A DNA stretch of 64,000 bases, taken from Metaphire vulgaris. Taxonomy: Eukaryota > Annelida > Clitellata > Crassiclitellata > Megascolecidae. The stretch lies in assembly GCA_018105865.1 (NCBI GenBank), contig CM030833.1, positions 13,338,381 through 13,402,380 of the forward strand. Direction: 5' to 3'. The translations under genes and the position numbers were made by a program. Each line of letters starts with the position of its first letter. Within the stretch, counting starts at the first letter, position 1. Below are positions 50,873 to 62,220 of this stretch, piece after piece. The notes below the pieces were generated by a model. The model did no database searches. It was not told where the DNA came from and saw only the letters and a program-made list of their open reading frames with translations.

Positions 50873-51390
50873 AGGACTTGTAGATTTCCAGTATTCAGTC
50901 GACTTATTTTGAAGAGCAAATTTGGTAGATTTCAAGTTTAGTCATCCTGTATTAAGAATGCAACGAAAGAAAGTATTCTCACGGAATTAACAAATCAGCA
51001 CTGCACATAGGTTTGCAATTTGTAGTCTAATATACTTCTTTGCATTTTATCACCGGGTGCAAAATACGAGAGAAAATCTTGAAAATAACAATAAAATGAA
51101 TAACCCGTCTAACCTTAACTTTAACCTTCTCCTATTCCCTTTTGTAAAGAAAGACACTTGGACGATGAGTAGAACCTTTTATTGAAGTCATGGCTCAAGG
51201 TGAAAACGACCAGTCTGCAACTTCCGGTTGATCGATTTTCTCGGCAGTTCTTCATCCCGAATGACGAATTCGAGACTGCGCTATGCATATTCATGAGCCA
51301 GATTGAATGACACAATTTCCGTATTCATGAAATTCCAAATTGAGAAAAAATCTCCGAAAGTCCAACCGGGGTGTCGGCGTCAGTTTCAGA
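50873..51390. other. Non-coding sequence, nothing recognised
   Basis: No ORF or repeat with support. Confidence 0.5.
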
Positions 51391-51395
51391 TCCCG

Positions 51396-51438
51396 TCCTA
51401 TATATATAGGCCTATATATATAGGCATATATATATAGG

Positions 51439-51517
<79 letters not shown>
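51396..51517. repeat. (TA)n microsatellite with TAGGC interruptions
   Basis: TATATATAGGC units at the left merge into about 75 bp of pure TA. Confidence 0.95.
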
Positions 51518-51520
<3 letters not shown>

Positions 51521-52580
51521 AGTATAGCCTCTGCTCTATGCATCATCCGGGTATCTGACGCCTTCATCGCTTCCGGTTTTCTATTTTCGCTCATTGCAGG
51601 ACGTCCGTTCTGATGAATCATCCATTTTTCTGGCGTTCTTTGCGAGCCCCGGGTAATTGCCTCCGTCCGCTCCGGCTGTTGCCATAGTGATGTTTTACCG
51701 CCGTCGGCCGCTAGAGGCGCTGGTGTGGCCGGAAGCGAGATCGGGCGTTGGGGGAGGGGGTGGGGCGGCGGAGGAGGGGGCTCGTGTGTAAAGTCGCGCG
51801 TATATCACGACTTAATTCGACCGTCTTGGCTGTGCAGCCGGCGGTCACGTGACGATATGGCGGCCGCATCGAAGACTTCACGCAAATCGCGATGGACGAC
51901 GGATCTTAAGAGACGTCCACTGTCTAATCTCTGATCTGAGAAGTTCCACGACGGAGGTATTGTGGTGATGTACACAGCAGGCAGCATCCGCGATCGCCAG
52001 TTCTTCGAGTCTCAAGGTCGGGAATCAAATTCCAAAGTTTAATGAGGATGCATGAGACGTGGAAGAAGATGCACGGCTCCTGAAAAACTCCTGTCCGCCC
52101 CCTCCCTGAAAAATTGGGAAGGGAAAAATAGCACTGTCGATCGTTTGAATTCTTGAAATCTACTCTATAGGTCTAGATTCTAGATGTGATGGCGTATAGA
52201 GATTCTGTAGCCGTATTCGCATGGATTGTATACATACTACACATATAGTATGTATAAGTATATACTACAGTACTATGCATACAGACAGAAACTGTTCGCA
52301 GTAATTTGACGAACGAAAGCAAAATAAGACGATAGAAGTGTCGGAAACACCCTGGTGTTTTCAAATTAATCACAGTACATGCAGTTGTGCAATGGCGAGT
52401 ATTTTCAGGATGTATTCGTACGTTTTCCGTATTTGGATGCAGAGGCACAAGATTCGATCGTTCATCAATTCCTGAAAGCCATCAGCCCTCGGCCCATGGG
52501 ACAGACAGAGAGAACTAATCGAAAGCCTCCTCTGAACAATAGGAACGATGACTCAAATCGATCTGAGGTTTTAACACCAT
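51518..52580. other. Non-coding sequence, nothing recognised
   Basis: A G-rich, CpG-containing stretch (51720-51860) and AT-rich rest; no coding support. Confidence 0.45.
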
Positions 52581-52587
52581 GCCAGAA

Positions 52588-52931
<344 letters not shown>

Positions 52932-53015
52932 CAAGTTGAAAGAATGGGATTTATATGCATCATGGAAGGAATTGGAGTACAGGAAGAGAGGGACAATCAC
53001 GTAACAATACGTGAA

Positions 53016-53609
53016 CAGGGCCTCCGAGAGGGAGGGGCAGGGGGCAAATGCACAGGGGCCCGGCGGTCTCGAGGGGGCCCGGGCCGATGATGAATATGCA
53101 TAATTAACAATAATCCCAATAATAACAATAAAGAAAGGGGGCCCGGCGAGTAAAAGGGGGCCCGGACCTGAGGACATCAAAAGCATCAAAATGAACAGTG
53201 TGAACAGGGGCGTCATTTGGGAGAGGGGCAGGCAGGCCCTCCCCCAAGAAAAATGAAGAAATAATGTATTAAGTGAATAAATAAATGTGAAATGTGCAAG
53301 AAATCGCCAAAATTGTCCAAAATTTGCCGAAAAATGTCAAAAAACCATAATTTGCCAAAATTTGGCCAAATCTGGCCAACAAATTATCTCGCCCCCAAGA
53401 AAAGTGTGAAATGACGCTACTTAGTGTGAAAAAGAGCGACAAGAAAAAAAGGTCATCACTAGTTTTCGAGAGTTGCAACATGACATTGTGTCGGTTAATT
53501 TGGGTTAAACCAATGACAAGCACAAAATGGGTTGTCAGCAATTTTTAAACAATTTTCGGGGCCCGCCGGTCATTCTGCACAGGGCCCGGAATTTCTCTCG
53601 GTGGGCCTG
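53016..53609. mobile_element. hAT element, family CAGGGCCTCCGAGAG, with nested MITE
   Basis: Exact 8-bp TSD TACGTGAA at 53008-53015 and 53610-53617. Ends CAGGGCCTCCGAGAG and CTCTCGGTGGGCCTG. Interrupted by 53205-53422. Two A-tract motifs (53437, 53515). Confidence 0.93.
53205..53422. mobile_element. hAT MITE, family CAGGGGCGTCATTT, nested
   Basis: Exact 8-bp TSD AGTGTGAA at 53197-53204 and 53423-53430. Same family as 1633-1922 in the opposite orientation, with TTTGCCAAAATT-type repeats inside. Confidence 0.92.
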
Positions 53610-53617
53610 TACGTGAA

Positions 53618-53940
53618 GAGAGACGAGACAAATAAAGGGATTCATTCAACAATATCAACTTATTTTTTCGAAGTTGAATTCTTTGTCTTAAACAGTTCCT
53701 GCTTTGTGCTAGAATTCTGTGCAAAAATTGTCGAATTTTTCGAGATTATACTGAAGAAGCAAATGAATCAGACGGCCAAGTCGCCTAATTCCGGCGCGCT
53801 GCTGATGCAAGTGCTTTGCGTGTTGCCGGGTGTTTTTCAACTGTTGTTTAGTTGTTTTCCTGGATCGTCGCGGGTTTTGCTCTGAACTGCGGGCGTTTCA
53901 TTAGTAGTCGCGCAGCTGCCATGTTCTTTCCGTCGTTTCA
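53618..53940. other. Non-coding sequence between transposons
   Basis: An open frame (53532-53885) spans it but has no motif. Confidence 0.45.
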
Positions 53941-53948
53941 CTCGCTGT

Positions 53949-54527
53949 CAGACATGGACATTGGTTGGGTCCACCTATGGGTTGGGTTGGGTCCAAAATT
54001 TTCAATTTATGGTGGGTTGGGGGGTTGGAATGCCAGGTTGTTGCGTTATATTGTACAAATTTGTATATATTAATGATATTTTAAATTACTACAAATTACC
54101 CTTAATCTGTTTCGATGCCTTTTCCCAGGAGCAACCGGAAAATACAAGTTAAAGACAGTGTTTAATCTAGGCCGTTTTCTGGGGGGATTGCTCTTTTCCC
54201 CTGACATTTCAAATTCCTCCGGAAATTTTGGAATACTACATGGACTAACAGCGGCCCCTAGCAGAATTCCCTCCCCCGGCTTCGTCAGTTTCCCCCCGCG
54301 GCTTTTTCAGTTTCCCCCCGGAGTCCAGGAGTCTAGATTAAACACTGGTTAAAGACATCCAGAAATATGAAATCTGCCAAATGGAATACATTCCCGTTGG
54401 TCCATGAAATGAAGGAAGATTTAAGAAATTCTTATGTATGGGTTGTGTTGGACTGGGTCAAGTAGGCCTACGCAGCTGTTTCCGTGGGTTGGGTTGGGTT
54501 TTAAAAATGGACCCATGTCCATGTCTG
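53949..54527. mobile_element. hAT element, family CAGACATGGACAT, with nested MITE
   Basis: Ends CAGACATGGACATTGG and CCCATGTCCATGTCTG; TSD CTCGCTGT/CTTGCTGT (7/8). Subterminal GGGTTGGGTTGGGT repeats at both ends. Interrupted by 54156-54347. Confidence 0.88.
54156..54347. mobile_element. hAT-like MITE, family CAGTGTTTAATCTAG, nested
   Basis: Exact 8-bp TSD GTTAAAGA at 54148-54155 and 54348-54355. Ends CAGTGTTTAATCTAG and CTAGATTAAACACTG, the best-preserved copy. Confidence 0.95.
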
Positions 54528-54535
54528 CTTGCTGT

Positions 54536-55370
54536 AGCGACTGTCTCACTGCCAATAGAGCCAACGAGCAAGTTCTAGGGTTCAAATTCAAGGCGCAACG
54601 TACATCAAAGTGAGAACTGAGAACAGTTTCAACGACCCTTGAACATCGCATTCGTTTGAAATGCTCGGCGAGAGAAACTCCCCACCGTGCATTTAAACCT
54701 CCGTCTGCCTGTCTGTCTCTGTCTCTCTGTCTCTCTTTCTCTCTGTCTCTCAAATATTATCGCCGACATAAAACCTGCCTAAAAGCAATGAAGCCATCTT
54801 GTCGTCGAGGTCTGTTATAACAGCCGCCGAGGTGCTGGGGGTCTGGTCGTTAAGCAGTTGCATCTTCAGGGTGTTTTCCAATAACTCGTTCGGTTCACGT
54901 GATCCGAGCGTGAAGGCGATGGCGCAATACTACGTTGTTTATGTCGCCAGGACTCTCCGCTTAGCCGCTTTGATGAATCGATATTGCGCCGGATCCCTTC
55001 CGTTCTGTAATCGTGGAAAAACGTCGACGACTGCATTTAGCAGTGACAGCATTTGGCGAAAGCTCTTCCGCATGCATCCTGGCTATATTCACCATGCACT
55101 AGCGACTTAATGTTATTACTGAGTGCAAAGATACATTTATTGACGAAAATTTAAAAAAACAAATGTATTCTTTGAATTTCTTTCCCAAGGCTGCTCCCGC
55201 AATTCTTAATTAATGTCAAAATCCATGTTCTTCTTACTTTATCTAAGTGCTAGAGTGGTAGATAGACGGAACGAATTGGCTGAGAAGATACAGTAGTAAT
55301 GACTAGTAACGTAAATGATTTTAAAATAAACCTAAGTACTATAGGGCAGACCCTCTTGAACCACTTTAAA
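54536..55370. other. Non-coding sequence, nothing recognised
   Basis: The 103-codon frame at 54799-55110 has no recognisable family signature. Confidence 0.45.
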
Positions 55371-55371
55371 C

Positions 55372-55374
<3 letters not shown>

Positions 55375-55460
<86 letters not shown>

Positions 55461-55475
55461 CATCATCATCATCAT
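55375..55475. repeat. (TTA)n-(TCA)n microsatellite
   Basis: About 83 bp TTA then CATCATCATC. Confidence 0.97.
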
Positions 55476-55894
55476 TTCGCGAATAGAATTCGTACGTGCT
55501 TTCTGTACAGTATGATAATATTTATTGGCTGTGCCATTGCCTGTTTGTTATGCGTACGTGAGATTTGTAGGCGTGAGCGCACAGCCTTGGCGCTATGGAT
55601 TGCTGTCCGGTCGTTCGGCAGAACGAATTAATCTAATACCCGAGCGGCGGTTTTATTAACTCATGACCTGCGTAACTGAGCTTTTCTAATTTCGAAGCAG
55701 ATCACAGTTGATCCGATGCGACGAATCCAGACCACAGGAGCCCCCGTCGTGTGCCGATGAAACGCTGTCTTTACGGCGGTCCTGCAGTTGCGTTTTCTGA
55801 CGCAACCCACGACGTCGTTATTAAGAAAAGTGGACCCACGAAGTATAATTATAGACACGATTCTTCTGTTTGCGCGAAAATGGATAGGTCCACT

Positions 55895-56798
55895 CAGACA
55901 TGGACATGAGTCCGGGTTGGGTTGGGTCAGAAATTTCCATTTAATGGTGGGTTGGAAGGAGGAAGAAATAAAGGCCAGATGGACAAAAGGAAGGGTTGCC
56001 ATCAGAAAAATGAAGAACATTTGGAAAGACAATAATATCAGCATGAGAACAAAGAAGATTAATCGAGAGTGTTGCATGGAGTACAGCATCATATGGATGT
56101 GAAAGTTGGACTCTGAAAAGAAAAATACAGAGAAGAATAGAAGCTTTTTAAATGTACTCATTACGTACCATGCAAAGCATAAGCTGGAGAGATAGGAAAA
56201 CCAATGAGGAGGTTTTGAAAATGTCAGGCACAGAAAGACGTTTCCTCAACATGTGCAAAAGAAGGAAGCTGCAATACTTCGGACACGTACAGCGGAACAG
56301 CGACACTAGGTCAACATTGGGTCGGGAACTAGACGAAGAGGGCGACCAGGAGACGATGGGCGGATGACGTGGAAGAGTGGACAGGAATGAAAATGTCAGC
56401 AAAGAAGACAGAAGATCGACATGGTTGGAGGAAAGAAATTCATGCTGTCACCTTAACTTCAGTTCATGAAGGAACAAGGAGAAGATGAAGATGATGATGA
56501 TGGGTTGATTTGGGTAAGAAAATAACTTAAGTCAAGTTTTCTTCGGTGATAATGTAATGCAAAATTTTATCTTTTTTCATTTAGGCCCTAATGGTCGTCA
56601 GAGTTGCGCTATAACATTCAACGCTTTTCAATGATTTCAACAAATTGTATGGTTTCTGACGATCAATTACTGTTTAAGAAATTGTTATGTTTTGGTTGGG
56701 TTGGGTCAAGTAACCTAGTTGCTTTCGTGGATTGGGTTGGGCTTGAATAGTGATGGTTTGGGTTGTGTTTTAAAAAAATGGACCAATGTCTATGTCTG
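55895..56798. mobile_element. hAT element, family CAGACATGGACAT, carrying a LINE insertion
   Basis: Ends CAGACATGGACATGAG and AATGTCTATGTCTG; TSD GGTCCACT/GGTCCTCT (7/8). GGGTTGGGTTGGGT-type subterminal repeats match 53949-54527. The centre is replaced by a LINE fragment. Confidence 0.85.
55966..56510 (+). mobile_element. LINE ORF2 C-terminal fragment
   Basis: Frames give KGRVAIRKMKNIWKDN, YGCESWTLKRKIQRRIEAF (with a frameshift), SISWRDRKTNEEVLKMSGT and RRKLQYFGHVQRN, the C-terminal part of an RTE-like reverse transcriptase; then ADDVEEWTGMKM in another frame. The tail is a GATGAT repeat at 56485-56500. Confidence 0.88.
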
Positions 56799-57149
56799 GG
56801 TCCTCTGATTGGCATACTCTTATAATCAGTGACAAAGGTTAAAGCAAATGCATGCGTGCGGGCTTTTAGGTAATATATAATTATACAAGAGTAATGTACG
56901 CTTCGTGAGTGACGTTTAAAATCCAATGCTGCAAATTCTGACGGACAATTTCTTTTTGTGTGTTTCATTGTATGTCTGCGTTTTGCTGATTTACTTTTTC
57001 TGTCGGCGAACTTCCGCATTTGAATGCGAAGCCACAGTCGTAGCTACGAAAGACCTGTCTTTGTTTTACATACTCAAATATTTGCTTCATGACCTTTCTA
57101 CTTACTTACTTACAAGGTTGCCTTACTCCGACGCTGTCGAGAATTATAA

Positions 57150-57330
57150 CAAAGAGAAGGAGAAGAAGAAAAAGAAGAAGAAGAAGAAGAAGAAGAAGAA
57201 GAAGAAGAAGAAGGAGCAGAAGAAGCAGGAGGACACTGATGACGGAAGAGTTGGTGAACTTGGTGGCGGTGGAGAGAAGTAGTGGCAGACATGACGAAGG
57301 CGATGATGATTATACTGATGATGAAGACGA
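57150..57330. repeat. (GAA)n and GAT/GAC microsatellites
   Basis: GAAGAAG units at 57150-57215; GATGATGAAGACGAC at 57303-57338. Confidence 0.9.
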
Positions 57331-57407
57331 CGACGATGATTTTTCACTTTCATTTTATGCAAGACAATTTCTACAGCGCAGTAAAGTTAGTGATAGGCCA
57401 AAGTCAA

Positions 57408-57470
57408 TGTCGCTGCTACTGCTACTGCTGCTGCTGCTGCTGATGATGATGATGACGATGTTGATGATGA
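57408..57470. repeat. (CTG)n/(ATG)n trinucleotide array
   Basis: CTACTGCTGCTG merging into GATGATGATG. Confidence 0.9.
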
Positions 57471-57699
57471 TTATGATTGTGTGTTTCTTTTCTGTCTCAA
57501 CTAATACTGTTGATTATCGCAGCGGGAGACCACAGGCGTTGATTTTAAACATTTAACCCAAGGATAATCAGATTCGACACTCAACTACACAAGATGGCTG
57601 CCTCAAAACGACGACCTCTGATCCTCCATCCTCAGCTCTGCTTCCTGTAATTTCGTCCCGCCTAATTCCTAATCACTATATTATACTGCGAGATCCCTA

Positions 57700-57988
57700 A
57701 AAGTCATGACAATGATGACGATGATGACGACGATGGTAATGATGATGATATTGATGAAGATGATGAAAATAATGATTATGATGACAATGGTAATGATGAT
57801 GATATTGATGAAGATGATGAAAATAATGATTATGATGACGATGGTAATGATGCCGATAAGTATTATGATGTTTATGATGACGATGGTGATGGTTATGGTG
57901 ATGATGACGACGACGATGATGATGACGACGACGACGATGATGATGATGGCGATGATGAAAATGCCCGTAAAATTATTAAACAGATATG
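57700..57988 (+). repeat. GATGAC array with Asp-rich open frame
   Basis: Two near-identical 54-60 bp units at 57726-57835, then dense GAT/GAC. One plus frame encodes almost only Asp with Glu/Asn/Gly (DDDIDEDDENNDYDD repeated), ending KIIKQI then stop at 57986. No start codon or splice support, so treated as a repeat. Confidence 0.6.
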
Positions 57989-58307
57989 ACAGCAGATTAA
58001 ACGATTAATGGTTGTCATGGAAATTATCTCGTTGGCAATTATTCAAAACGCTATGAATTTACGAGACGCGATTTAGAACAAAAGGAAAATAATTTCCCAA
58101 ACTGATATGAAAACCAAATGAAGCACAAACAGAGAGCGGATCAAGTTCCGGCGCCAGTGGACCCGGCCGCCGTAATCCAGCGACAATTCATCAAATGTTT
58201 GCTTAGAGGACAGATCCTTTCAGCCTTATTCATGGACTCAACCCTTGACTGAGATCAGCACATATAGCAAAACTCCGCCTCCAGTCTTTTTAAAGCTAGA
58301 TTTATCT

Positions 58308-58311
<4 letters not shown>

Positions 58312-58362
<51 letters not shown>

Positions 58363-58370
58363 TGTGTGTG
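58312..58370. repeat. (TA)n-(TG)n microsatellite
   Basis: About 48 bp TA, then GTGTGTGTG. Confidence 0.95.
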
Positions 58371-58558
58371 TTACAGTTTACTTAAAAGCGAGATCATCTA
58401 TTCGTGACAGCACAAAATTCATTGTGTAGACGAGGAAAGGAAGACACTTCTTTTCAACTTAATTCTGACATCTGAAAGTTCTGACGACTTCTTTATCGGT
58501 CGACATAGCATACTGTACAATACGATGACCTTAATTATCATATACAGATGCTCTAATA

Positions 58559-58892
58559 CAGCGGTTCTCAACCTTTATATATAGTGTCGCGAACCTTTTA
58601 ATTCAATTCCTCATGATGTGGCGACCCCCAACCGAAAAATTATTTTCGTTCATAACGCAAACTGCTAAAAAAAGAATAATTGAAATGTTCGAAATCATTA
58701 TTATTCAATTGTCTCCAATGTCTATCCTCATGAATGACAATTATAGTAAAACAACTAGTAACTACCAATGAGTAAATTTTGTGCAATAACAATACAAGAG
58801 ACAACCCTATATTTCTGAAGGTCTCGGGCGACCCCTGGCAAATCGTCATTCGACCCCCGTGGGGGTCGCGACCCACAGGTTGAGAACCGCTG
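58559..58892. mobile_element. hAT MITE, family CAGCGGTTCTCAACC
   Basis: Exact 8-bp TSD CTCTAATA at 58551-58558 and 58893-58900. Ends CAGCGGTTCTCAACC and GGTTGAGAACCGCTG; GGGGGTCGCGACCC block near the right end. Confidence 0.95.
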
Positions 58893-59195
58893 CTCTAATA
58901 GATTACATCCTATTAATACTGCAATTTTTATCAGGCTGCTGATGCCATCTTCTAGGATTAAATTTCTTGTCGAAGTCAACTCACACACAACGAAGGTGTA
59001 GAAAAGTGAGGGAATTATTAAGAAATTATATTATGACTTCGTATTTACCATCGAATTATTCGAGCCTTCAAATTTTATAATTGAATGGTTGGGTGGAATA
59101 AGGAGTTAAATGCAGTTACCACCTTAATAATGAAGTTAATTCAGTTATCCCCTTAGTGATAAAAATCTCAGTTGAAGGGTCCGGTTAAACAGGGC

Positions 59196-59388
59196 AGGGC
59201 CTGTTTTAAAAAAATTATCACTGCACTAAACTCAGAAAATTTGTGGACATCCGCACAAAAAACAAGCAAAAAGGTCGTCCGGAAAATTTATCACTGCACA
59301 AAGCACAGAAAATTGCATTTTACCACTGCACATTTTCATTTTATCATTGCACATTTTAGTGTATCGCTGCACGTTAAAACAGGCCTTG
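59196..59388. mobile_element. hAT MITE, family CAGGGCCTGTTTTAA
   Basis: Ends CAGGGCCTGTTTTAA and TTAAAACAGGCCTTG; TSD AAACAGGG/AAATAGGG (7/8). Repeated TATCACTGCACA words and one A-tract motif (59262-59280). Confidence 0.85.
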
Positions 59389-59469
59389 AAATAGGGAAGT
59401 AAATGCAGTTACCCCTCTTATTGTTATTGATACTTAAACCATTGCCGGGTCGGATACAGTTAGACTACC

Positions 59470-59818
59470 CAGTGGCGTAACTAGGGGGGCGGGAGGCACT
59501 TTGTTGACTTCCCCCCGGGCCCCGGGCGGGGAGGGCCCCCGAAGAGGGGTCTAAGCTAGGGTTAGGTTAGGGTTAACCCTAACTTAAACTTAACCATAAC
59601 CCTAGAAATGATGGAAATGATGTGGTGAGGACCTTTTTTTGCTCGTCAGGGTTAAAAAAGGAAAAAGGTGGAGATGATAACGTTTTTTGCTCTTTTGCTC
59701 GTCAGGGTTAAAAAGGTGGAGACGATAACGTTTTTTTGCTCGTCAGCTCGAAACTCTGGGGCCCCCATGTCAAAGATGCCCCCCCTCCCGGGCCCCCAAA
59801 AGTCACGCTACGCCACTG
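59470..59818. mobile_element. hAT MITE, family CAGTGGCGTAAC with telomere-like core
   Basis: Exact 8-bp TSD AGACTACC at 59462-59469 and 59819-59826. Core TTAGGTTAGGGTTAACCCTA as in 40875. It carries three A-tract motifs (59630, 59675, 59722), absent or reduced to one in the shorter copy. Confidence 0.95.
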
Positions 59819-60049
59819 AGACTACCTCCTTATTCCACCCAGCCATTCACATTTCCAGTTGCAAGTCAGACTTTATAAGACGCTTCTGACGAACGAACAC
59901 GGAAGATATACGGAGCGAGAAGTATAAACCGTCCGCAGAATAGTCTGCGGTCTTAATGACGTCGTCACAAACACTTCTACGCCGCCACTAATCACTTTTA
60001 TTGTCATCACCAATTCCGTCTTCTTCGGTCATCGGGAGCGAAAGCACGC

Positions 60050-60500
60050 CACAAATTCTTGTTACGACTTCTGCGGGGGAAGAGTAGGCGGTGGCGGTGG
60101 CGGCGGCGGCGGCGGCGGTGGGGGGCGTGTGCAAAGACGCTGACCCTGATGTACAGAGGGACCGTCGGTTTCGGAGGAACCGTCGATCGCTCGGCTATGG
60201 CGGTCTAGCACGAGCCGGGGCGTTAGGGACCTATGTCGGAGACCGCGCCATTCGTCAATTAGATTTGGCGGCTGCCGAGGTGACTTGTGCTCCAACTCAT
60301 CGCGTCGACAATTATGCGTCCATCCCACTTACGCGGTAATGATCGTTCCGGCGGCGTGTTTGTCCCGAATGTAGCAGCTCGAAAGATGGTCGACGAGGAC
60401 GAGGCTGTCCCGTACGGGGCTAGGTCCTCGGGCAAAACGGCGTGGATGCGCCGCATATAAGAGGGGGTCTTGTTCCTCGTTCTGTCTCCTTCTGCTTCTT
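60050..60500 (+). promoter_or_regulatory. CpG-rich block with possible TATA promoter
   Basis: Dense CpG with a (GGC)n run at 60092-60118; CGCATATAAGAGG at 60453-60465 is TATA-like. It lies about 0.7 kb upstream of the first SUEL exon on the same strand, but no exon joining them was found. Confidence 0.3.
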
Positions 60501-61153
60501 CGAAGCGAAGGTCTGAAACGGTTTAAATGCAATTTGGAAAGAGTGTTTACTTTTCGTTTTGCGGGTTTCTGCTGAGGAGTTGCGTTGGTAACAGAGCCTT
60601 GGATTAAGCTCTTGAACCGGTCCAAACGGCGTTAATTCGTTGGTATTTTAACACTGTATACGCGCCCCGAACATTAGGCTAACAGACTACATTTTTGTAG
60701 CGCCTCGTTCCAAAGTAGCTATAGATACCACCGACCCTACTGTCGTGACTACTGTAAAATCTTCCAGACAACGATAGATACAATAATTATTGTCAGCTTC
60801 TTCACCGCTACCACTTTCATCTCTAGTGCCTCTGCCTTCTAAATCACTTTCTGCAAGTGTGCTTCTGTTCTGCAGACTGTGGAGTTCTCTGTTTCTTAGT
60901 CTAATCCATTTGGTATTGTGCTCCCTCTCCGGAGCATACGCATGGTGTCACCATGCACCTTTTCTCGCAGGTGCAGACTGAGCAACTGACTCGAAGTGGC
61001 TACACAGTGAGTGAATCGCAGTGTTTGACTCCACAAGACTCAATTTGCGCTCGCGATATATTTAAAACCAAGTGCATTCTACGAGTAGCCTATGGCCCCA
61101 TACTTCTCCGTGCATTTCGCGAATACTCTACACGTGCTTCTGTTCGGTTGCAG

Positions 61154-61438
61154 ACGGTCGAGAGTACTGCCACACGGAGCAGTTCACCGCCAGCTGCCCC
61201 GACAGCCAGCTGATCCTGGTGACGGCGGCCAGGTACGGACGCATGAGCGTCGGAAGGTGCGTCAAGACGAACTTCGGTTTCATCGGGTGTTCGAAGGTCG
61301 TCACGCAGCAGGTCCACCAGCGCTGCTCCGGGCGACCGTCGTGCGCCATCCGCATTCCGGAACCGATCCTCGATCAGACGAAGCCGTGCAACGAAGACCT
61401 GAAGAGCTATCTGGACGTCAACTACACGTGCATTAGAG
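61154..61438 (+). CDS. SUEL/galactose-binding lectin domain exon
   Basis: Acceptor TTCTGTTCGGTTGCAG, donor GTGCGG after 61438. In frame it encodes GREYCHTEQFTASCPDSQLI, LVTAARYGRMSVGRCV, NFGFIGCSKVVTQQVHQRCS and SYLDVNYTC. YGR, the Cys spacing and the final YxC strand are signatures of SUEL (rhamnose-binding lectin) domains; a complete 95-aa domain is in this exon. Such domains bind rhamnose or galactose in egg lectins and occur in EVA-1 and latrophilins. It enters in phase 1 and leaves in phase 1, a movable module. The upstream exon with signal peptide was not identified. Confidence 0.9.
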
Positions 61439-61827
61439 GTGCGGTGCATGTGGCGTCATCTGGTCGACAGAAACAACGCTAATGCAAAACAATGCATATT
61501 TAAAGCTGCTTCCCTGGTCCAGTTACGGCTCTCGGAGAGGTGGGGGTGGGGGGAAGGAGGGTGGGGGCTGAGATGGGCATATCAGAGAGCGATAGTTTTA
61601 CTCTTGTGGCTACTACGCCATGGTTAACCCCTTAACCGTGTATTTAACTGTAACTCAATGTAAAATGGACGGATATATCCGGGATCCCCAGTTAAGGGGT
61701 TAATACTGCCCTGGTTGCTGCGATGTTGTATAAGCATCGTTGCTATTGCGGCTATTGTTGTCTACTCTGTTGTAGTGTTGTATCGTTTCGTTGATACAAC
61801 GAGCCTCTTCTCTGTTGCTCTTTATAG
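61439..61827 (+). other. Intron of the SUEL-CUB gene
   Basis: 389 bp, GT/AG, with a 72-bp TTAACCCC MITE at 61628-61699. Confidence 0.8.
61628..61699. mobile_element. 72-bp minimal piggyBac-like MITE
   Basis: TTAA at 61624-61627 and 61700-61703; ends CCCCTTAACCG and CCAGTTAAGGGG. The smallest copy of the family seen. Confidence 0.6.
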
Positions 61828-62220
61828 TTTCTGTTCCCTCGGACGGCGACGGTTGTGAGCTGAGATCGGAACTTGAAGAGTTTTCCGGTTTCCTTTCGAA
61901 CCGTCTTCCGTTCGTCGCGTCCAGGGCCTGCGGCACCAAGGACTCGCCGTGGACCATCGCGGTGCTGTCAGGCCAACGCATCAACCTCACCCTCCACGAT
62001 TTCTCGACCACTTTCCCGCGGCAAGTTCACGGCGGTCAGACGACGACCTGTGACCTCTATGCACTCGTCCAGGAGACGAACGGCGCCTCGGTGACGAACA
62101 TCTGCGGTTCGGGTCTGGTCCAACAGCTGCACGTCTACACCTCGGCCGGAAGTTCACTTCGGGTGACCTTGGTACCGAGGAAGGTCAACTCCACCGCCAA
62201 CTTTCTGATCAGCTACGAAG
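61828..62220 (+). CDS. CUB-like domain exon of the SUEL-CUB gene (gene continues)
   Basis: Acceptor CTTTATAG, donor GTACCT. Encodes CELRSELEEFSGFLSNRLPF, ACGTKDSPWTIAVLSGQRIN, LTLHDFS, TTTCDLYALVQE, ICGSGLVQQLHVYTS and VNSTANFLISYEG. Four cysteines, PWTI, an INLTLHDF strand and the closing FLISYEG are CUB-like. Phase-1 start and end match the lectin exon, so the two join cleanly. Likely an extracellular or membrane-anchored protein; ligand unknown. Later exons were not found before the window end. Confidence 0.85.

Noticed and set aside
60790..60981. Hydrophobic Leu/Ser-rich frame as a signal peptide of the SUEL-CUB protein
   Set aside because: It lacks an ATG start at the right place and no good donor in phase was found.
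60971..61006. Possible small exon VQTEQLTRSGYT before the SUEL exon
   Set aside because: It has good splice-site look-alikes, but its end phase does not fit the phase-1 entry of the 61154 exon, and the fitting frame contains a stop.
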